64,000 bases of DNA from Cohaesibacter intestini (GCF_003324485.1 NZ_QODK01000004.1:124001-188000), one strand, 5' to 3'; positions 9,363-17,053 are shown, counted from the first letter of the stretch. The notes: generated from the letters alone by a model not told the origin. Numbers and translations: made by a program.

Positions 9363-9399
9363 AAAAGGCCCCGCAATTCAATGAGTTGCGGGGCCTTTT
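9363..9399 (+). terminator. Terminator after tRNA-Glu
   Basis: AAAAGGCCCCGCAA (9363-9376) pairs perfectly with TTGCGGGGCCTTTT (9386-9399) around a 9-nt loop. The strong 14-bp stem with T tails on both strands can terminate in both directions. The reading frames of the integrase remnant run into it from the minus strand. Confidence 0.9.
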
Positions 9400-9597
9400 G
9401 TTTGACTGGGCAGCGAGGCTCGCTGCCATTTCAGCCGCGCCATCGCATTCCCCGCCATCTTTTTCCTGTTCGCTGCTATTCCATATTTGCGCTTGTTGCG
9501 GTGTTTTGTGGCCGAGGAAAGCCATAACCTCAAACACTGTTCCCCCAGCCTCTGCCAGCTTTTGTCTGTCGAATAGGAACGGCTTAAGATTTGCCCC
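9378..9597 (-). pseudogene. Remnant of a tyrosine recombinase (phage-type integrase), C-terminal end, frameshifted
   Basis: On the minus strand one frame (from about 9597) reads KLAEAGGTVFEVMAFLGHKTPQ. This is the usual integrase stretch with the conserved LGHK (9505-9516). A different frame then reads YGIAANRKKMAGNAMARL to a stop at 9378. It matches the region that follows the active-site Tyr in family members, usually RYTKAANRKRLADxAM, and its Tyr codon is at 9483-9485. The two halves sit in adjacent frames, so a frameshift near 9485-9500 has broken the gene. The N-terminal catalytic part is absent, and upstream sequence is degenerate. The 3' end faces tRNA-Glu, the common layout of a tRNA-integrated element. 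Confidence 0.7.
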
Positions 9598-9861
9598 TCA
9601 AGGGGCTGCAATTCTTGGGATAGTTGAAGATACTTACCCAAGTCATTCCACTCAATTCATCTGCAAAACAGAGCCTATAAGTTTGACATTCAAACACTCA
9701 AGTTCAGCGGCGATCCTGCTTCAAGAGAGCGACATCTTGCTTGATCGAAAAATGCAATCAATGTACTATCACTGATATGTTAGTCATGCAGTCAACGAGT
9801 TGTCAAAATCCGAATGTGATTGCAACACGCATTGACTTCAGGTGATGAAGTGGAAGTTAAA
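9400..9861. other. Intergenic region between tRNA-Glu and the DHDPS-like gene
   Basis: Apart from the integrase remnant (to 9597) I see no gene here. The plus-strand open frame 9386-9775 overlaps the remnant antisense and has no family-like sequence. The right part (9640-9860) is more AT-rich and carries the dyad TATCACTGATA at 9767-9777, probably part of the promoter of the next gene. Confidence 0.6.
9767..9777. promoter_or_regulatory. Candidate GntR operator upstream of the DHDPS-like gene
   Basis: TATCACTGATA is a perfect 5-bp dyad around one central base, 85 bp before ATG 9862. The identical 11-mer occurs at 14980-14990 before the TRAP operon, and a 10/11 copy at 15160-15170. Binding by the GntR protein encoded at 11026 is an inference. 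Confidence 0.5.
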
Positions 9862-10770
9862 ATGACCAATCAGCCTCTCCGCGGCATCTTCGCAGCGGTT
9901 CTGACCCCAATTTTGGAAAATGGCACCCTTGACCTAGCCAGCCTGTCAGCTCACGCAAAGGGTCTTCTTGAACGCGGATGCCATGGTGTCAGCTTGTTCG
10001 GGACAACCGGAGAAGGCCCCGGCTTTACGACGGAAGAACGCATGCAGGGTCTGGAAGCTGCATTGAGCGCAGGCATCTCTGCCGACAAGATCTTGCCTGC
10101 CACAGGCTGTGTGGCCTTGCCCGACACCATCAAGCTGACGAAACATGCTCTGGAACACGGATGCAACAATATTCTTCTGATGCCGCCGTTCTTCTTCAAG
10201 TCTTTGACTGATGATCAGGTTTTCGCCTTTTTCTCCAAAGTCATCACAGAAGTGAACGACTCTGCCTTACAAGTCTATCTCTACAATTTCCCGGCCGTTA
10301 CAGGGGTCCTGATTTCGCCGAATGTCATTGCCCGCCTGGTTGAAGCTTTCCCGACCACGATTGCTGGCGTCAAAGACAGCTCCGGGGAGTGGGACTATAT
10401 GATGGAAATTCGCAACCGCTGTCCCGACATCGCGGTATTTACGGGTTGGGAAGCGTTGGTTCCAAAATTGCTGGCTGCGGGAGGTGCTGGGAACATTTCT
10501 GGTGTGGCCAACGTGGCTCCCGAGCTGTTGCGGGATTTGTTTGACAGAGTGCCTGCTGCAACAGACGATAAAGTATTGAACGGTGTTGAACATATTGTCG
10601 CGGCGGTCACCAGCTCACCGGTTACACCAGCCTTGAAAGCCATTCTTGCTGATCAAACACAACAAGCGGAGTGGGAAGCCATACGTGTCCCGAACCTGCC
10701 GATTGATGATGAAGAGAAGAAAAAGCTGTTGTCCGCATTCGCACATGGCAAATCGATGGCGGGCTTCTGA
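9862..10770 (+). CDS. Dihydrodipicolinate synthase / N-acetylneuraminate lyase family aldolase
   Basis: The 302-residue TIM-barrel class I aldolase forms or cleaves a C-C bond involving pyruvate through a Schiff base. The start is MTNQPLRG at 9862 with GGAAG 5 nt upstream; an upstream ATG at 9820 has no such site. Visible features are GTTGEGPGFT near residue 47 (substrate carboxylate loop), YLYNFPAVTG with the catalytic Tyr, and AGVKDSSGEW with the Schiff-base Lys (about 168). Lysine synthesis is unlikely to be its job. It sits next to a GntR regulator and a TRAP importer, which suggests cleavage of an imported 2-keto-3-deoxy acid. The substrate is not determined. Confidence 0.85.
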   Translation: MTNQPLRGIFAAVLTPILENGTLDLASLSAHAKGLLERGCHGVSLFGTTGEGPGFTTEERMQGLEAALSAGISADKILPATGCVALPDTIKLTKHALEHGCNNILLMPPFFFKSLTDDQVFAFFSKVITEVNDSALQVYLYNFPAVTGVLISPNVIARLVEAFPTTIAGVKDSSGEWDYMMEIRNRCPDIAVFTGWEALVPKLLAAGGAGNISGVANVAPELLRDLFDRVPAATDDKVLNGVEHIVAAVTSSPVTPALKAILADQTQQAEWEAIRVPNLPIDDEEKKKLLSAFAHGKSMAGF

Positions 10771-10836
10771 AGGCCCTGCCTTGGTTTATGGTGTTTGATC
10801 TTTTCGATCCACCAACAGAATGTCTCTCAAGTTCAT

Positions 10837-10866
10837 CCCCTCGGCTGATTGCGGCCGAGGGGTTTT
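10837..10866 (+). terminator. Terminator after the DHDPS-like gene
   Basis: CCCCTCGGC (10837-10845) pairs with GCCGAGGGG (10854-10862) around an 8-nt loop, followed by TTTT. This is a standard intrinsic terminator 66 bp after the stop, so the downstream GntR gene needs its own promoter. Confidence 0.85.
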
Positions 10867-10929
10867 CATATCAAGGGGCTTCAAATGGACGGAAGGAATA
10901 CACAGTTGGCGAAGTGATTGACGAGATCC

Positions 10930-10959
10930 TATCGCGTGATTAATCTTTGATAGAATCAA
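10930..10959. promoter_or_regulatory. Dyad cluster upstream of the GntR gene
   Basis: The region contains GATTAATC (10938-10945, palindrome) and TTGAT-AGA-ATCAA (10947-10959, perfect dyad), about 70-95 bp before ATG 11026. The 13-mer TTAATCTTTGATA (10940-10952) recurs exactly at 15147-15159. This is probably an autoregulatory operator, by inference. Confidence 0.45.
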
Positions 10960-11025
10960 GTCTGCAGCAATTGCCGTTTTCACGAGATCAAGTCAGTGCA
11001 CCGGCACAGAAGGTCATTAGCAGCG

Positions 11026-11676
11026 ATGAAGCTTAGCGACAGTGCGTATGTGAAGTTCAAGCATCACCTTTTCACAGGTGACCTGCGTCCGGGTCAGTTT
11101 ATCTCGCAAAGAGAGTTGGTGAAACTGACCGGTATCCCTCTTGGACCTGTGCGCGAAACCCTCCAGCGTCTTGAAGTTGAAGGCCTCGTGCATATCGTAC
11201 CCCAACGTGGCATCCAGATTGTCGAAGCAAGTTTGCGCTTCATTCGTGACACGTATCAATTGCGCATGTTGATCGAAAAAGAAGCCGCAGCGAAATTTGC
11301 AGAAAATGCCAGCGATGCACAAATCGAAGCCCTTGAAGCCAAGCACAAGGATATCATTGCGCGCTTTGAACAGGAGGGACCGAGCGATGCCCTGCTGCAG
11401 GAAGCGCAAGGCGTTGATTGGAATCTGCATGACACTATTGTTGAGGCTCTTGGCAATTCGATCGTCAACAATCTTCACAAGCTCAACAATGATCGCATAA
11501 AACTCATCCGCCTCGCCCATGGCAATCTGACCTTGATCACACCTGGAACCTTCCTACAGGCGATGAAAGAGCATATGGCTGTCATTGAGGCGTTGAAAAA
11601 ACATGATGCCAGTGCGTCTGTGGCAGCCATCGAGCGACATTTGACTACAGCTCTGCACCGTGCGCTGGGATTGTAA
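11026..11676 (+). CDS. GntR-family transcriptional regulator (FCD type)
   Basis: The 216-residue protein has an N-terminal winged helix (GQFISQRELVKLTGIPLGPVRETLQRLEVEGL, about 24-56) and an all-helical FCD ligand domain (RDTYQLRMLIEKEAA, then WNLHDTIVEALGN). I choose ATG 11026 with AGAAGGT at 11008-11014; the GTG at 10996 is a longer alternative. It lies between the DHDPS-like gene and the TRAP operon, and similar dyads precede all three units. It is the likely local repressor, and the ligand is presumably the imported acid or its breakdown product. Confidence 0.9.
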   Translation: MKLSDSAYVKFKHHLFTGDLRPGQFISQRELVKLTGIPLGPVRETLQRLEVEGLVHIVPQRGIQIVEASLRFIRDTYQLRMLIEKEAAAKFAENASDAQIEALEAKHKDIIARFEQEGPSDALLQEAQGVDWNLHDTIVEALGNSIVNNLHKLNNDRIKLIRLAHGNLTLITPGTFLQAMKEHMAVIEALKKHDASASVAAIERHLTTALHRALGL

Positions 11677-11706
11677 GAGACAGAGTTGAGGCAACTCTGT
11701 CTCTTA
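11674..11706 (+). terminator. Long perfect hairpin at the 3' end of the GntR gene
   Basis: TAAGAGACAGAGTT (11674-11687) and AACTCTGTCTCTTA (11693-11706) form a perfect 14-bp stem with a 5-nt loop. The stem begins at the TAA stop codon itself. There is no T tract on the plus strand. It lies between convergent genes, so it may act as a two-way transcript-end or stability element. Confidence 0.6.
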
Positions 11707-11847
11707 AGACGATGGGTTGGCAGGCAATTGTCCGCAATTGCATGTGACAGTGCCTTCCGACCGTCCTCCTGATGCAGCGTTCTCGCAAATCACTGGATCT
11801 TGTGTTGTGAAAACACCATCCGTTGCGGTCTGGCGTCGGCGACGCGA

Positions 11848-13137
11848 TCAATAGCCAAGCATGCGCGGAAGCCAGAGCACGATATTCGGCTCAAGGATCA
11901 TCACCAATAGCGACAGCAGCAGAATTGCGATGAATATCCAGATCTCGCGGATGATCTCGGCGAGTTCAATGCCTGTCAGTGAATTGATGACAAAGAGCAG
12001 AACCCCATATGGCGGCGTGATCAGGCCAATCATCATATTGACGACAACAACAACACCGAAATGCACCAGATCAATACCCATGGCCTTCAGAGAAGGCAGG
12101 ACGATTGGCACAAGCACCAACATCATCGTCGTGGCATCGAGGAAGCAGCCAAAGGCGAGGAACAACAAGCTGACAAGCAGCAGGAAGATTGTTGGCGACA
12201 ATTCGAATCCGGACAACCAACTGGCAATCGCATTGGGGATCTGTTCTGTCGCAACGATATAGTTGAACAGGAAAGCACCTGCGATGATCAAGGCGATCAC
12301 GGCGCTGGAACGCACCGTTTCAATCAGAATCACAAACAGCTTGCGCAAGCCCAGCACACGATAGACGAAACCGGCCAGCAACAGGGCATAGAGCGCCGCC
12401 ACGGCAGCAGCTTCCGTTGGCGTGAAGGCACCTCCATAAATGCCTCCAAGGAGAATACCCGGCATCAATAGAGGTGGAATGCCGCGACCAATCACAACGA
12501 GTGCATCTGCCGCACTGCGGGCGGGTTCCATCGGGAAATTCCGACGTTTGGCAATGATCCAAACGGTTACCATGAGCGCACCTGTCATCAACAGGCCAGG
12601 CCCCACACCACCTAGGAACAGAGCTCCGACAGATTGGTCAGAGACAAGCGCGTAGAGCACCATCGGGATAGAGGGCGGAATGATCGGGCCAATGGTTGCG
12701 GACGCGCCCGTGATGGCTGCGGCAAATCCCGGAGGATAGCGATCATTCTTGCGCATCATATCGATCAACACCTTGCCAACGCCCGCAGCGTCGGCAATGG
12801 CGCTGCCGCTCATGCCGGAGAAGATCAGACTGGTGAAGATGTTCACATGCGCGAGGCCACCGCGGAAACGTCCGACCACGACCAGTGAAAAGTCGAGCAA
12901 GCGCTCGCTAATCGTCCCGGCATTCATCACATTGGCGGCAAAGATGAACAGCGGCACAGCAAGCATCACGAAGGATGAGAAGAACCCATTCATGATCAAG
13001 TCAGCCGTCAAGCCGACATCCTGACCCGAGATCAGAAGATATAGAATGCCACTGGCAATCATGGCCGGACCGATGGCAGCTCCCATGGCGCAAATGACCA
13101 CAAAGAAAACCAACATGATCAGAAGAGCGATACTCAT
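11848..13137 (-). CDS. TRAP transporter large permease (DctM family)
   Basis: The 429-residue integral membrane protein forms the sodium-driven channel subunit of a TRAP importer. About 12 hydrophobic helices are visible. The family motifs GMSGSAIADAAGVGKVLIDMM (about 110-130, given in part) and TTMMLVLVPIVLPSLKAMGID (about 347-367, in part) are present, and PPYGVLLFVIN occurs near the end. It is the last gene of a P-Q-M operon on the minus strand, 115 bp after the small permease. The cargo is probably an organic or sugar acid, judging from the adjacent aldolase. Confidence 0.94.
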   Translation of the reverse strand: MSIALLIMLVFFVVICAMGAAIGPAMIASGILYLLISGQDVGLTADLIMNGFFSSFVMLAVPLFIFAANVMNAGTISERLLDFSLVVVGRFRGGLAHVNIFTSLIFSGMSGSAIADAAGVGKVLIDMMRKNDRYPPGFAAAITGASATIGPIIPPSIPMVLYALVSDQSVGALFLGGVGPGLLMTGALMVTVWIIAKRRNFPMEPARSAADALVVIGRGIPPLLMPGILLGGIYGGAFTPTEAAAVAALYALLLAGFVYRVLGLRKLFVILIETVRSSAVIALIIAGAFLFNYIVATEQIPNAIASWLSGFELSPTIFLLLVSLLFLAFGCFLDATTMMLVLVPIVLPSLKAMGIDLVHFGVVVVVNMMIGLITPPYGVLLFVINSLTGIELAEIIREIWIFIAILLLSLLVMILEPNIVLWLPRMLGY

Positions 13138-13252
13138 ATTTTTATCCGCTGTTTATCCGCGTGAAAAGATGCAAGGCCGACTCAGGAGATTGGTCTGCAC
13201 GCTTGCAATCATAGAAACACTGGCATGCAGTGCTGTGTAAGGGAGAGGCGCG

Positions 13253-13735
13253 TCAGAGCTCATCCTGCCAATCAGGGCGCATCAGACGTATGGTGCGTAA
13301 AATGCCCCGAACAACGAGCGCGGCCATGAAGACGACGAAGACTGCAAAGACATAGTCGAACCGGATTTCCATGACTGAGGTCACATCAATTTTCATGAAA
13401 GTGACGAAATCGACGTTGGCTGGCAGTCCAAGCAGGAACACCATCGCGATGGAAAGTGTCGTGACAATCGTTAGAAGGCGCCGGACCTTGAGGCTGGCCA
13501 TGGAATAGAGTAAGTCAAAGCGCACCTGATCTGACGGACGCACCAGCAAACCACCGGACCAGAAAGCAAACCAGAGAAATGCAATCAGGCACAATTCTGT
13601 CGTCCAGCCGAGGGGATCATTCAGCACATAGCGCGTAAAGACTTGCAAAAGGAAAGTGATGAACATCACGAGAAACCAGAAGACGCCAACAAATTCGGCA
13701 ACCAGTTTGAAGCTTTTGAGAAGTTTTTGCACCAT
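13253..13735 (-). CDS. TRAP transporter small permease (DctQ family)
   Basis: This 160-residue membrane protein has four predicted helices and typical DctQ landmarks (VFTRYVLNDPLGWTTELCLIAF near residue 34, given only in part, and FWSGGLLV). I start at ATG 13735 because GGAGGA lies directly upstream; the frame is open to 13768 without a comparable site. It joins the large permease to form the membrane part of the importer. A strong hairpin separates it from the binding-protein gene. Confidence 0.93.
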   Translation of the reverse strand: MVQKLLKSFKLVAEFVGVFWFLVMFITFLLQVFTRYVLNDPLGWTTELCLIAFLWFAFWSGGLLVRPSDQVRFDLLYSMASLKVRRLLTIVTTLSIAMVFLLGLPANVDFVTFMKIDVTSVMEIRFDYVFAVFVVFMAALVVRGILRTIRLMRPDWQDEL

Positions 13736-13794
13736 CGTTCCTCCAGCTTTGCCTGCCCTGTCAATCATACTTGTGTGAAATGAAGGCGGGCATA

Positions 13795-13827
13795 AAGATT
13801 GAGCGGCGAAAAAAGCCGCTCAATCTT
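13795..13827 (-). promoter_or_regulatory. Hairpin between TRAP binding-protein and permease genes
   Basis: AAGATTGAGCGGC (13795-13807) pairs perfectly with GCCGCTCAATCTT (13815-13827) over a 7-nt loop, 6 bp beyond the binding-protein stop. It is likely to protect the upstream mRNA or cause partial termination, so that binding protein exceeds permease. The same layout recurs at 28419, 38681, 43975 and 51580. Confidence 0.75.
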
Positions 13828-13833
13828 GTTCTG

Positions 13834-14850
13834 TTACATACCCGCTTTGTTGATGCGGTCAAGCAGACCTTCAGGCCATGTCTTGGAGAACTCGCTCTCC
13901 AGATACATTTTCTGAACATGGGTACGGAAGGCATCACGATCCGGCTCGGAAATCGTCATGCCTTTGGATTTGAAGAACTCAACCAGCCCGGCTTCGTCAC
14001 GCAGACGGTTCTTGTTGTTGAACTCTGCAGCAAGACGCGCAGCATCGGTGAAAACCTGTTGCTGTTCAGCGTTCAACTTGTCCCAGGTTTTGTTGGCGAT
14101 GGAGAGGAAAACACCATCCACCAGGTGACCGGTCATAACGATCTGTTTGGTGACTTCGTAGAATTTTGCCTTCTGGTTGGTTGGAAGCGGGTTGTCCTGA
14201 CCGTCGATGGTGCCGGTTTTCAGAGACAGATAAACTTCGTTGAAGGCCAGTGGGGTTGGTGCGGCACCAAGAGCGGAGCCGAGGAACTGCCAGGCTTTGG
14301 AACCAGGCATGCGCAACTTGACGCCTTTCAGATCCGCAGGAACCTTCACGTCACGCTCGTCGCGCAGGTTCAACTGACGGGTGCCAAGATAGCCAACAGC
14401 AAGAATATGCGCACCCATTTTGTCGGATACGGCCTTGAAATATTCCTTACCGACATCGCCATAGAAGACGGCTTTTTGATGCTCTGGATCACGGATCAGA
14501 TAGCCGGCGGTAAAGATTGAATATTGCGGCAGCTGTTTGGCGATGTCCTGAGCAGAAATCATGGCCATATCAAGATTGCCGCGCATCATTTGCGCAGGCT
14601 CGGTCCCTTGCTTGAACAGCGTCGCATTGAGGAACACTTGAATATCGAACTGATCCGGAAGTGCGCGCTCGACATACTCTTTGAAGATGTAGAGCTGTTC
14701 GGCATGCCAATCGCCCGGAACCGCCGGAGACGAAATGCGTACAGTCATCTTTTCGGCTGCAGCTGGTTCAGCGATCATCGCTGCAGGCGCAAAAGCCAGC
14801 GCAAGCGCGGCACCCAATAGGCCACGTCTGCAAAGTTTGGAAAAGTTCAT
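13834..14850 (-). CDS. TRAP transporter substrate-binding protein (DctP family)
   Basis: The 338-residue periplasmic protein has an N-terminal signal peptide (CRRGLLGAALALAFAPAAMI, cleavage near AAAEK about residue 32). The DctP fold shows in QLNLRDERDVKVPADLKGVKLR, the carboxylate-binding Arg region LRMPGSKAWQFLGSALGA, and TGTIDGQDNPLPTNQ. A GTAGGAGG ribosome site precedes the ATG. It is the first gene of the P-Q-M operon. Two TATCACTGAT-type dyads lie 130 and 310 bp upstream. The ligand is probably a carboxylate. Confidence 0.94.
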   Translation of the reverse strand: MNFSKLCRRGLLGAALALAFAPAAMIAEPAAAEKMTVRISSPAVPGDWHAEQLYIFKEYVERALPDQFDIQVFLNATLFKQGTEPAQMMRGNLDMAMISAQDIAKQLPQYSIFTAGYLIRDPEHQKAVFYGDVGKEYFKAVSDKMGAHILAVGYLGTRQLNLRDERDVKVPADLKGVKLRMPGSKAWQFLGSALGAAPTPLAFNEVYLSLKTGTIDGQDNPLPTNQKAKFYEVTKQIVMTGHLVDGVFLSIANKTWDKLNAEQQQVFTDAARLAAEFNNKNRLRDEAGLVEFFKSKGMTISEPDRDAFRTHVQKMYLESEFSKTWPEGLLDRINKAGM

Positions 14851-14979
14851 TATTTCCTCCTACGAACTAAAGCAAACCAGAATTGCTCATACCCGCCCTC
14901 CCAGGATGGCATTGCGGGTCGTTATTGGGCAATAGTGCCATCAACCGAAACGCGTTTCAAGGTAAAATCATCATTAGAA

Positions 14980-14990
14980 TATCACTGATA
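14980..14990. promoter_or_regulatory. Candidate GntR operator upstream of the TRAP operon
   Basis: TATCACTGATA is identical to 9767-9777 and lies 130 bp before the TRAP binding-protein start. The exact repeat of an 11-bp dyad before two units flanking a GntR gene is the evidence. Confidence 0.5.
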
Positions 14991-15146
14991 AATCATATAT
15001 TGGCTCAAATGTGTCGCGATCAACAGGCAAATGGCGTCGTTATATGAATTGATCAAGGAGACCGAAGAGGGGTGACCCAATAAAAACCTGAGGGAGAATC
15101 AGCCAGAAATCGCATCCACAACCTTGAGTGAGAATGAAATTTCTTC

Positions 15147-15172
15147 TTAATCTTTGATATATCACTGATTAA
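15147..15172. promoter_or_regulatory. Composite dyad site related to the GntR-gene promoter
   Basis: The outer arms TTAATC (15147-15152) and GATTAA (15167-15172) flank the perfect palindrome TGATATATCA (15155-15164). The first 13 bases equal those at 10940-10952, and the second half contains TATCACTGATT. It therefore joins both operator variants of this locus. Confidence 0.45.
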
Positions 15173-15461
15173 ATTTGCGGGCTTCCCTTGATAGGTGAAC
15201 ACCGAGCCAAATTTGTTGCAGCTGTCGAAAGACGTGTGTGCGTCGCTATTGTTTGGCGGACAGATGCCCTGTGGAGTGACCGAATGCTGGCTTCTGAAAT
15301 TTCAAGACTAACGACCGAATGGTAGCTAGGAGTGTTGCTCTTGTTTCTGGATGACGCTTGAGACAGCCGAGCCAAGCACCACAAAATCACTTGCGCTCTA
15401 ACGAAGCATCAAAGTCGATCATATGGTTGACGTTCATCTTTTGAAGTCATACCTAGCTGAA

Positions 15462-15503
15462 TGAGGACGACCTCACCAAACTGGTTTCATTCGGGACGGC
15501 CCG
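15462..15503 (+). ncRNA. Guanidine-II (mini-ykkC) riboswitch
   Basis: Two short hairpins have ACGR loops: TGAGG-ACGA-CCTCA (15462-15475) and CGGG-ACGG-CCCG (15492-15503), with a 16-nt linker. This is the defining pattern of the guanidine-II class, in which guanidinium binding makes the two ACGR loops kiss and exposes the ribosome site. AGAGGGA follows at 15508-15514, and ATG 15521 of a SugE/Gdx-type exporter comes next, the expected target. The pattern and its position are seen directly. The mechanism is known for the class and has not been tested here. Confidence 0.88.
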
Positions 15504-15520
15504 TCATAGAGGGATTATCC

Positions 15521-15841
15521 ATGGCGTGGGTTTATCTGATTGTTGCCGGAGTTCTGGAGACTGTTTGGGCTTTCACGATGAAGAAGTCTGAAGGCTTTTC
15601 TGTCTTCATCCCAACCGCGATTACGATCATAACAATGATCGCCAGTTTCGGACTGTTGTCTATCGCAATGAAAACACTTCCACTTGGAACAGCCTATATG
15701 ATTTGGACGGGCATCGGCGCTGTCGGTGCGTTTGTCGTCGGTGTCGTCGTTCTGGGAGAGCCCCTCACGCCTGCACGCGTTGTTGCTGCGCTTCTGATTG
15801 TCAGCGGCATCCTTGTGATGAAGCTGGCTAGCTCGGCCTGA
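15521..15841 (+). CDS. gdx: Guanidinium exporter of the SMR family (SugE/Gdx)
   Basis: The 106-residue, four-helix small multidrug resistance protein functions as an antiparallel dimer, exchanging a cation for protons across the inner membrane. The start is MAWVYLIVAGVLETVW at 15521. The conserved Glu of this helix (about residue 13) is the ion-coupling residue, and GTAYMIWTGIGAVGAF (about 57-72) is the SugE-type rather than the EmrE-type version. The riboswitch immediately upstream argues that the natural substrate is guanidinium. The longer open frame from 15461 runs through the riboswitch and is not the real start. Confidence 0.94.
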   Translation: MAWVYLIVAGVLETVWAFTMKKSEGFSVFIPTAITIITMIASFGLLSIAMKTLPLGTAYMIWTGIGAVGAFVVGVVVLGEPLTPARVVAALLIVSGILVMKLASSA

Positions 15842-16433
15842 AGCCGATCGAAGAAAATGCGCATTCGCTGTCAGTATATGCTTGCGCGGTTTCTGTGGGG
15901 TTTTATGTCCCTGATCTGCATTGACGCAAACTCGGTCCTTGCCGCCTCTGTGTGTGGTCCCGGAAAACTTACCCGTGGGGTAGGGTGTATCCTGAACCGT
16001 TGAGGGGATGCGAGAATGGCCAAGTGCTGCAAATCCGCCCGCAACGTGGGGCCACTTCAGAGCGGTTCCGTGGCAGCTCCATGTCTGTGGCACTAGAGCT
16101 CAACACTTGGAGAACCAAGGTCGGCATGCCAATTTTGAAAAAGCTTCTGTCTTGCCCAGAAGTGTGAATGAATTGCGTTGCAGCATTCCTCTGCATTCAT
16201 CTCAACTTCAGAGTCTTGTATTGAATATTTCAGCTCTTTCCCGGTTGCACTTGAAGGTTCCTCATAGACAATGTTCAGGTCATGCCGTGCCGCCATCTTG
16301 GGCTTGGACTAAAACTGTAAAGAAAACACGGACGGATTTTGCCTTTTTATTTTGTTCACTTTTATGCTCGCGGATTCTCCAACCCAAACCAATAGCTTAA
16401 GCAGTTGGTTTTTGCGTGTTCTTGTGAAGTCAA
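15842..16433. other. Gene-poor region between gdx and the DUF2478 gene
   Basis: I find no convincing gene. Short open frames on both strands (for example 15857-16003 plus and 16093-16296 minus) lack ribosome sites and recognisable motifs. Composition shifts and several broken frames give the impression of decayed mobile DNA. No transposase motif or paired terminal repeats can be shown. Confidence 0.45.
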
Positions 16434-16946
16434 TCAGCTGTTCTGGGGAAGCTTTAATGCGTCGCCCCACTTGAACAGATGCTCGCGATCCGTTGGCAGC
16501 TCAACAGCTTCATCACCGCAAAAGGTCAGAAAATCCGCCAGATTGAGGTCATTAACACCGACCAGCACGGGAATGTCCTGCATGACAGCCTGTGCGATCA
16601 CGTCACGAAAGCCGCGTCCCTGGGCTTCCTGTTTGCCGAATTTGTTGAGGATCAGCAGATCGGCCTGATCGAGGCGGGCCGTGGTTTGCATCACAGCCTC
16701 TTCCAGCGCCGATGGATCGAGGTGGCAGCCCCGCGAATTTGGTCCGAGATCTTGCGAAATCCGGATGATGTCACCATCGGGCAGAATGCGCACATCCATA
16801 TCGCATTTGTGGCTTTTGGGGCGCGGGGTGTTGGTCTGGATGGTGCCAACAACGCGAAACCCTTGCGCCAGCAGGTGATGGGCGAAAAGATCAAACAGCT
16901 CATTGGTGCCGCCGCGTTGCAGGCTGCGAATATAGGCGATGGTCAT
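16434..16946 (-). CDS. DUF2478 family NTPase-like protein at the end of the nap operon
   Basis: The 170-residue protein is recognised as DUF2478, a family linked to molybdenum enzymes and transport. It reads MTIAYIRSLQRGGTNELFDLFAHHL, given only in part: the start strand, then a short loop where a P-loop would sit. VVGTIQTNTP and the Walker-B-like DQADLLILNKFGKQEAQG (about 93-110) follow. It ends with a sugar-nucleotide-like motif VLVGVNDLNL. It follows napC by 107 bp in the same direction, which suggests a role in molybdenum or cofactor supply to NapA. The biochemical function is not known. Confidence 0.78.
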   Translation of the reverse strand: MTIAYIRSLQRGGTNELFDLFAHHLLAQGFRVVGTIQTNTPRPKSHKCDMDVRILPDGDIIRISQDLGPNSRGCHLDPSALEEAVMQTTARLDQADLLILNKFGKQEAQGRGFRDVIAQAVMQDIPVLVGVNDLNLADFLTFCGDEAVELPTDREHLFKWGDALKLPQNS

Positions 16947-17053
16947 CGAAGGGGGATCTCTTGGGCGAATGCTGGGGCGGGAAGGGCGGTCAGGCGGATC
17001 CGGTGCGCAGAGTGGGTTCCCCAGCGCCCCGGCATTGGTTGATCGGCTTCAAA

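Larger units (their letters stand above)
14851..15461. other. Divergent promoter region between the TRAP operon and the guanidinium exporter
   Basis: This AT-rich region has no supported gene. The minus-strand open frame 15169-15390 has no family-like features or ribosome site. It carries regulatory dyads at 14980-14990 and 15147-15172. The right end leads into the guanidine-II riboswitch at 15462. Confidence 0.6.

Noticed and set aside
15169-15390. 73-codon minus-strand frame in the TRAP/gdx divergent region
   Set aside because: It overlaps regulatory dyads and has no family-like features.
16093-16296. 67-codon minus-strand frame near the nap cluster
   Set aside because: I considered it as a small gene or transposase fragment, but no motif or terminal repeats support either.
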